64,000 nt of DNA from Lyophyllum atratum (Eukaryota > Basidiomycota > Agaricomycetes > Agaricales > Lyophyllaceae). The stretch is taken from assembly GCA_014905825.1 (NCBI GenBank), contig JACGCN010000008.1, positions 434,001 to 498,000 of the forward strand. Direction: 5' to 3'. The position numbers were made by a program, and so were the translations under genes. Under the pieces are notes generated by a model. The model made no database searches. It had not been told where the DNA came from and saw only the letters and a program-made list of their open reading frames with translations. Positions 58,923-64,000 of this stretch are shown in pieces; positions within the stretch are counted from its first letter, which is position 1, and each line of letters opens with the position of its first letter.

Positions 58923-59369
58923 TTACACCTTTACCTCTCTGTACCACTCGCTGGACCACCCGGACGCTCCCAATGTGTGCCTTATGAGGGCCTCCCTTTG
59001 CTGGTAAACAATCTGTTTCTTGCACTTCTTATTCATGCAGGTGTGAGTTATGATACCGGCCTTGACTTCGGTGTCCATCTGAACTTCGACTTCGGGTGCA
59101 CCCCATGCCTTGTAGGACTTGCAATCTGGGCAAGAGTAAGGAGCGATTTCACCGAATGGTCTCTTTGCTGGGTGTGACCACACATATCTCATTGTCGGTT
59201 CATCCTTTTGTAAGATGAAGATATCGGTGTGGGCGCCAATACTTTGGAAGTCGTCCAGGAGGGCGTCCCAGCGTCGTTCTTGGATGAACCAAGATACCGA
59301 AGCCATCTGAAGGAGGGGATTGGTGAGGCAGGGCTGCATATGGGCCTGTCCAAACACCATCACCCACAC
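58923..59369 (-). CDS. Uncharacterised protein with a possible zinc-binding site
   Basis: A single open frame of 148 codons on the minus strand. The N-terminal half is helical with DALLDDFQSIGAHTDIFILQ and a conserved-looking DEPTMRYVWSHP. The second half has CPDC and, 40 residues on, CMNKKC, which could make a four-Cys zinc site. No intron. The family is not recognised. Neighbouring solo LTR and Helitron debris suggest a repeat-associated gene, and it may be only part of a longer one. Confidence 0.45.
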   Translation of the reverse strand: MWVMVFGQAHMQPCLTNPLLQMASVSWFIQERRWDALLDDFQSIGAHTDIFILQKDEPTMRYVWSHPAKRPFGEIAPYSCPDCKSYKAWGAPEVEVQMDTEVKAGIITHTCMNKKCKKQIVYQQREALIRHTLGASGWSSEWYREVKV

Positions 59370-59514
59370 AAAATGGCCTCTGTCAAAAAATAAAAAATCA
59401 GTCAGTCACATTAATCAAATGGCACAGTTAGTACTGGCAACTGACTTGTCAGCGAATGCTTTGAGGCCCTTGTAGACGTCTTTAATCGTCACGATAGAGC
59501 CACATACTAACATT

Positions 59515-59832
59515 TGTTAGAACAGGCAAGCGCAGGGATGTCAGGTTAGACAGCTACAAGCTGAAGTCCGAAGTTAGAAACTGGTTTATTGAGGAACTGC
59601 AGGTCAATCTAATCTACTATATATACTGTGCACAAGAAGGCTGTGTGCACTGGTTAGATGGTAGCTAAGGAAACTGATCTGGTCAACAGGCAGTGTAGTA
59701 AGTCACCATCAAGATGGTGATGCAACCAACACAGCCTGCAACACAGGAATGCTGTACAGTAACAACCATCAAGATGGTTGATGGGAGATAGGTTGGGAAC
59801 GAGATTAGATAGCCCAGAAGGTGTTTCTAACA
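59515..59832 (-). repeat. Solo LTR with 5-bp target duplication ACATT
   Basis: A 318-bp copy of the LTR family in minus orientation, flanked by ACATT on both sides (59510-59514 and 59833-59837). One of the two internal GAAGT-type repeat segments is deleted relative to the other copies. Confidence 0.9.
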
Positions 59833-59904
59833 ACATTGTCAATGTGGATCTCCCTTCCCGACCAAAGAAAGCTGTCAATTCCGGGGAGAACAGTACTTCT
59901 AGTA

Positions 59905-62900
59905 CAGTATTTGACCGGCCACTTGTACACTATCGGTCACTTGTACAGTGCCGATTTTCGCATTCATTTCGCGAACATTCTCCCTGTTAGTTATCTCGGG
60001 CTACTGTTAGTAGGTCCCTCATCTATACAGTGTCTCGTTTTTGCAGAATTCACAGTGCTCCCCGTGGTGGTGGGAAAAAACCCTGAGAACAACGTTGTGA
60101 GCAAATAAGTAATCGGGGAATATCAGAAGGTGTCGTCATCGACACATCCCCAAAACCGCTATGCGAGGTGTGGCGAACATTGTGCATGGACTGCTCGAAA
60201 GAAATCAATCAATTCTACCCGCATTCAGGAGAGAGAGCCAGATTTCGTTTCGAGGAGGGGAGACGCAGGGTGTGACACCGTCCACCATGTCACACATCCC
60301 TCACAGCGTCACAGAGGCTTCAATTCAGTTGCAGAGACGTAAAGTAACATACTCGGACGGATCTGCACCATGTTAGAGTGTCGCGCGGCGAGGAATATAT
60401 ATTCAAATCGTTTCTACCACCTCAGACACCCGGAATGGCTCGAAAAGCGCTATCCCAGACAAAGAAAGCTCAAATTCAGGCAGAAATTCGCGCGAAATGC
60501 ATGGCTCGCGCGGTGGCTATGTACCAGGAGGAACAGATGAAGCCGGAAACAGAGAAGAAACTCGGACTACGAAAGGTCTGTGCTACTATAGAGAAGGACG
60601 GACCATCTCCGAGAAACAGGGGTCAGGATATCTTTGAACCACAACACCTTGAGGAGCTTGGCGAGCGGAGGAAGGAGTATTAGAGAGTCGAATGCTTCGA
60701 GATCCTGGCTATCAAAGGAGGAAGCTGAAGAGGTCATAAAATTTGCGGTGGAGGTGGGCGCATGGGGACACGGCCTAGATCGTCAGAGACTCAAGGAGCA
60801 TGTCGATGAAATCTGTCGGGCACGACTCGGCTCCGATTTTCCACAGGAAGGTGTCGGGCAGCAGTGGACAGGTCGTTTCATCGAAAAACATAGCGACCGG
60901 CTCCACGTCTATACAGCACGACCTCTGGATAATGTACGAGGTCAGGCGGTGAATCCCGTAATGAACGAGCAATGGTACAAGATTGTTGAAGATGTTCAGT
61001 TGCGAGGCGATGATGGAAAGCCGATAGATCCCGAGTGTACGTGGGCCATGGATGAGAGTGGATTCAATCTGAATGGTGAGGAAGGCTGGAGTCGCATCAT
61101 TGGAGCTCCAGGGAAGAAGGTGCAGTATCAGCAGCAGGGGGGTTCACGAGAGAATATTACGGTCCTGGTCACAATTGGCGCAAATGGAACAGCCCTCGCA
61201 CCAGCTGTTCTCTATGCAGGGAAAGGATACCTGGTGAAGTGGAAACAAGATAATCCTGCGAATGCAATGTAAGTACTCATAATCTAAATTCTCAAAGTCA
61301 CAGCCATACTTATCTAATTCGTTTTTGTATCAGGTTAGGTTACTCCGTCAAGGGGTGGACAGACAATACCATTGGGATTGAGTATATCAAAGCTTTTGAC
61401 AAGCAGACACGAGCACTAGCTAATGGGCGGTATCGAGCCTACGTCGATGGCCACGGCTCACATATCACCCATGGATTCCTACAGCACTGCCGCGAGAACA
61501 AGATACATGTTCCATGCTATCCGGCGCATGCGACACACGTATATCAAGGTCTAGATGTAGTCGTCTTCGGGCCACTCAAGAAGGAGTATGGGAAAATTCG
61601 TGATCGGCAACTACGAGAAATGGGTCAGGCCATTACAAAAGAAAACTTCCTCAAAGTATATGGAGAGGCTCACCTTAAAGTCCTTCAGCCTGAGATCATC
61701 AAAACCGCATTTCGAAAGACTGGTATTGTGCCGTTCGAGCGCAGTATGATTACCGCGGATATGATGGCCCCGAGCCGAGATACATCGTACAAGGTCTATA
61801 CACCTCTGGTTCCACCCACGCCTGTCCGGATCGTCACTGATTTGCTCGTTGATGCTACTCAACCCGCCATCAATCCATCAAATGAAAACTCTTCGCAACG
61901 AGAACCACTGCAACTTACCCAGCCTGTCCGCATTGCCCTTCCCCAGCTCGCGTCGTCTGGTGCAGCCTTCCTCACATCACAGTCACCAATCAAATCATCA
62001 TCCATCCTTCCCGAAATGCCTACCGCCGAAATTTCGCCCATCAAATCACGGACTCGCTCGGAGAAGAACTCGAATTTGCTTACTGTTGGCGTCAAGACAG
62101 GGCTTGAAAAACAGTTCCAGGAAGCCCTGGTGGTGAAGGATGCCGAGATCAATTTCCTGAAAGGTTACATCATGCAATTGCAGTCACAAATGGTCCTGCA
62201 GCGAGTTTACTGTGGAAGGGTATGTCGTCAGCTTATGGCAAAGGAGGACAAAGCAGCCAAGAAAGGAAAGAAGGGGGGGAGGATAGCGGGCGACGGCGCA
62301 CCTCGTCTTCTCACAGGATCCGCATTTTTCAAGCTTGTGGCTGACCATGAAGCCGCGAAGGAGGCTGAAGCAGTCGAAAAAGACTCGCGCAAACAAAAGA
62401 AGCTTGAATACACAGCTCAGGTGGCAGAGTGGACCAGAAGGGAGGGAGAGAGAGGGAAACGAAATGAAGAGGGTGTGGTGAGGTGGCAGGCTGCTGTTGA
62501 GGACTGGAACACACGGAGGCAGGAAGCTAAGGCAGCCCGGCTCAAGGTCAAGGAATGGGAAAAGGAGAACCCGAAACCCAAGAAAACGGCTCCGGAGTCC
62601 TTCGAGAAAGCCACGCCGAAGCCAAAAATGAAGAAGGCCAATGACAGTGATGAGGACGGGCAGGATAGTGACTGGACAGATGATTCCAGCGACGAGGACA
62701 AGGCTTGATTGTCGCGTTGTTATCTTTGTTGATGTTCTATCACGCACCACGTGACCGGTGTACAAGTGGGCCGCATTTTGCCGAATGGCGCCTTTCGTCT
62801 TCACCGATAGCTGGAGCAAGCACATCTTAACGTAGGCTCATAAGAATTTGCATACATGTCATTGAGATACCTATATTTATGCCTGAGAAAGAATTTCGAG

Positions 62901-62970
62901 AATCCCTGACCCATTGGTCCAACGAGTGGCCAATCAAAATTTGGGTGTACAACTGGCCGGTCAAATACTG
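59905..62970. mobile_element. pogo/Fot1 (Tc1/mariner superfamily) transposon, 3.07 kb
   Basis: The ends are inverted repeats starting CAGTATTTGACCGGCCA, continued as CTTGTACAC or GTTGTACAC, and flanked by TA on both sides (59903-59904, 62971-62972). The left end repeats the GGTCACTTGTAC part once more inside. The interior holds one transposase gene on the plus strand with a CENP-B/psq-type N-terminus and a DDE_1 core. Confidence 0.88.
60435..62708 (+). pseudogene. pogo/Fot1 transposase with a 4-bp duplication frameshift
   Basis: The first block (60435-60599) reads MARKALSQTKKAQIQAEIRA to GLRKVCATIEKD. The next block resumes in another phase as HLRETG, then SLNHNTLRSLASGGRSIRES and the CENP-B-type helix-turn-helix (WTGRFIEKHSDRL). 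GGAC is duplicated in tandem at 60596-60603; one copy would keep frame. One intron (61269-61333) splits the DDE_1 core: Asp in TWAMDESGFN, Asp in YVDGHGSHI and Asp in VYQGLDVVVFGPLK. The C-terminal 250 residues form a long charged coiled coil and acidic tail. Apart from the duplication the frame is intact to the stop at 62708. Confidence 0.82.
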
Positions 62971-63372
62971 TACCTGTAAAAAGGGTTCATATGAGAATAC
63001 TGACTAGATACACCAAATATGTTAAATATACCGTGGCAACCTGGTCCGCGCCCTGCTTGTTCGTCGTAGTGTGAAGGCTACCACGTTCCGGGTCGCTGTG
63101 ATCAGTGATGTACGGTCATGGCGAAAGGGCCACTGCTCAAGGTTGCGAGTGAAAGCTTAGTGAACTGTGGAGAATAAACATGGTCCCGTGGTGTAACCTA
63201 TAGGAATGCGACTGACAAGGCGTTTCTGATCTAGAAAAAGGATGACAGCCCATGTGTATGCCCTATGCCAATCCTCGGGCCATGCAGAAACACGAAGAGC
63301 CAGGGCAGGGGCGTGATTATGGGCGTTGTCAGTACGGCACTGTGGGTTCTGTGGGAGAAACAGGTAAGTATT
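62971..63372. other. Spacer without a gene
   Basis: About 400 bp between the pogo element and the last solo LTR. Only short frames; nothing recognised. Confidence 0.4.
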
Positions 63373-63720
63373 TGTTAGAACAGACAAGCGCAGGGATGTC
63401 AGGTTAGACAGCTACAAGCTGAAGTCCGAAGTTAGAAACTAGTTTATTGAGGAACTGACTGATCTACTCACCTGAAGTCCGAAGTTAGAAACTGGGGACT
63501 TCAGGTCAATCTAATCTACTATATATACTGTGCACAAGAAGGCTGTGTGCACTGGTTAGATGGTAGCTAAGGAAACTGATCTGGTCAACAGGCAGTGTAG
63601 TAAGTCACCATCAAGATGGTGATGCAACCAACACAGCCTGCAACACAGGAATGCTGTACAGTAACATGATGGGAGATAGGTTGGGAACGAGATTAGATAG
63701 CCCAGAAGGTGTTTCTAACA
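63373..63720 (-). repeat. Solo LTR with 5-bp target duplication GTATT
   Basis: A 348-bp copy of the LTR family in minus orientation, flanked by GTATT at 63368-63372 and 63721-63725. It is the most complete copy, lacking only part of one CCATCAAGATGG hairpin. Confidence 0.9.
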
Positions 63721-64000
63721 GTATTCGGTAGAACCGCGGGACAGCTAATTTGCTCACACAATATGTGACCCATGGACACGAATTACATGCGCTGCCATTA
63801 GCAGCGATGATGGAAAGAAGCAGCACAGGTTGCTTGCATGGTTTGGGACATATGCAAGACGTTGATGTTGTAAGGGAGTTCCAACACTTCCCGCAATATA
63901 TACTCCTGGCAAGTGTAACATGTCTCATTCACCAGCACATAGAAGGAATAGGAGAGGCTGACGACATTCCATAACTACATCAGCTGTTCCATGATGACAC
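63721..64000. other. Window end, possible Cys-rich coding fragment
   Basis: On the minus strand 63928-63740 reads YCGKCWN, then CICPKPCKQP and CNSCPW, which could be a zinc-binding piece of a repeat-encoded protein continuing past the window. Too short to judge. Confidence 0.3.

Overview
This window reads as nuclear DNA of a mushroom-forming basidiomycete (Agaricomycetes). Genes are intron-dense, with introns of about 50-60 nt. The proteasome, cytochrome bc1-chaperone and replication genes are fungal in type. The transposons (Plavaka/CACTA, hAT, pogo/Fot1, Helitron, Ty1/copia) are the usual mix of agaricomycete genomes. All exon models are hand splices that keep frame; boundaries may be off by a base or two. 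No search was run. || Layout. From 1 to about 20.3 kb is a compact gene-rich segment: the 5' end of a transaldolase-like gene (-), a secreted beta-lactamase-fold hydrolase (+), proteasome beta-2/Pup1 (-), an aldehyde dehydrogenase (+), the bc1 assembly chaperone Cbp3 (-), an acidic EF-hand-like protein (+), a secreted basic protein rich in dibasic sites (+), proteasome lid subunits Rpn6 (-) and Rpn7 (+) facing away from a 132-bp shared promoter, and a probable Sld3 replication factor (+). Three 26S proteasome genes lie within 11.3 kb. || From about 21.1 kb to the end the window is a transposon island. In order: a 4.67-kb element with 695-bp inverted arms carrying a DDE_3 (Tc1/IS630-type) transposase plus a second, unrecognised gene; a 6.15-kb CACTG-ended element with 381-bp inverted arms and a 3-bp duplication, holding broken gene pieces; and a hAT transposase gene on the minus strand (32.25-44.1 kb) split by a 9.15-kb insertion flanked by an 8-bp duplication. 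That insertion itself contains a 7.1-kb Plavaka element (3-bp duplication ACA) and a 675-bp Plavaka derivative. A GC-rich 1.16-kb inverted-repeat element lies at 44.5-45.7 kb. || From 46.1 to 64 kb there are five copies of one LTR family (two are clean solo LTRs with 5-bp duplications), a scrambled Ty1/copia gag-pol remnant, a Helitron Rep remnant, two uncharacterised genes of repeat-associated type, and a pogo/Fot1 element whose terminal repeats and TA duplication are intact but whose transposase has a frameshift. || The gene-rich part is ordinary housekeeping DNA. The most unusual material is the two-gene transposon with very long arms, the layered insertions, the Plavaka-internal palindromic satellite, and a tRNA-like fold that lacks an anticodon arm.
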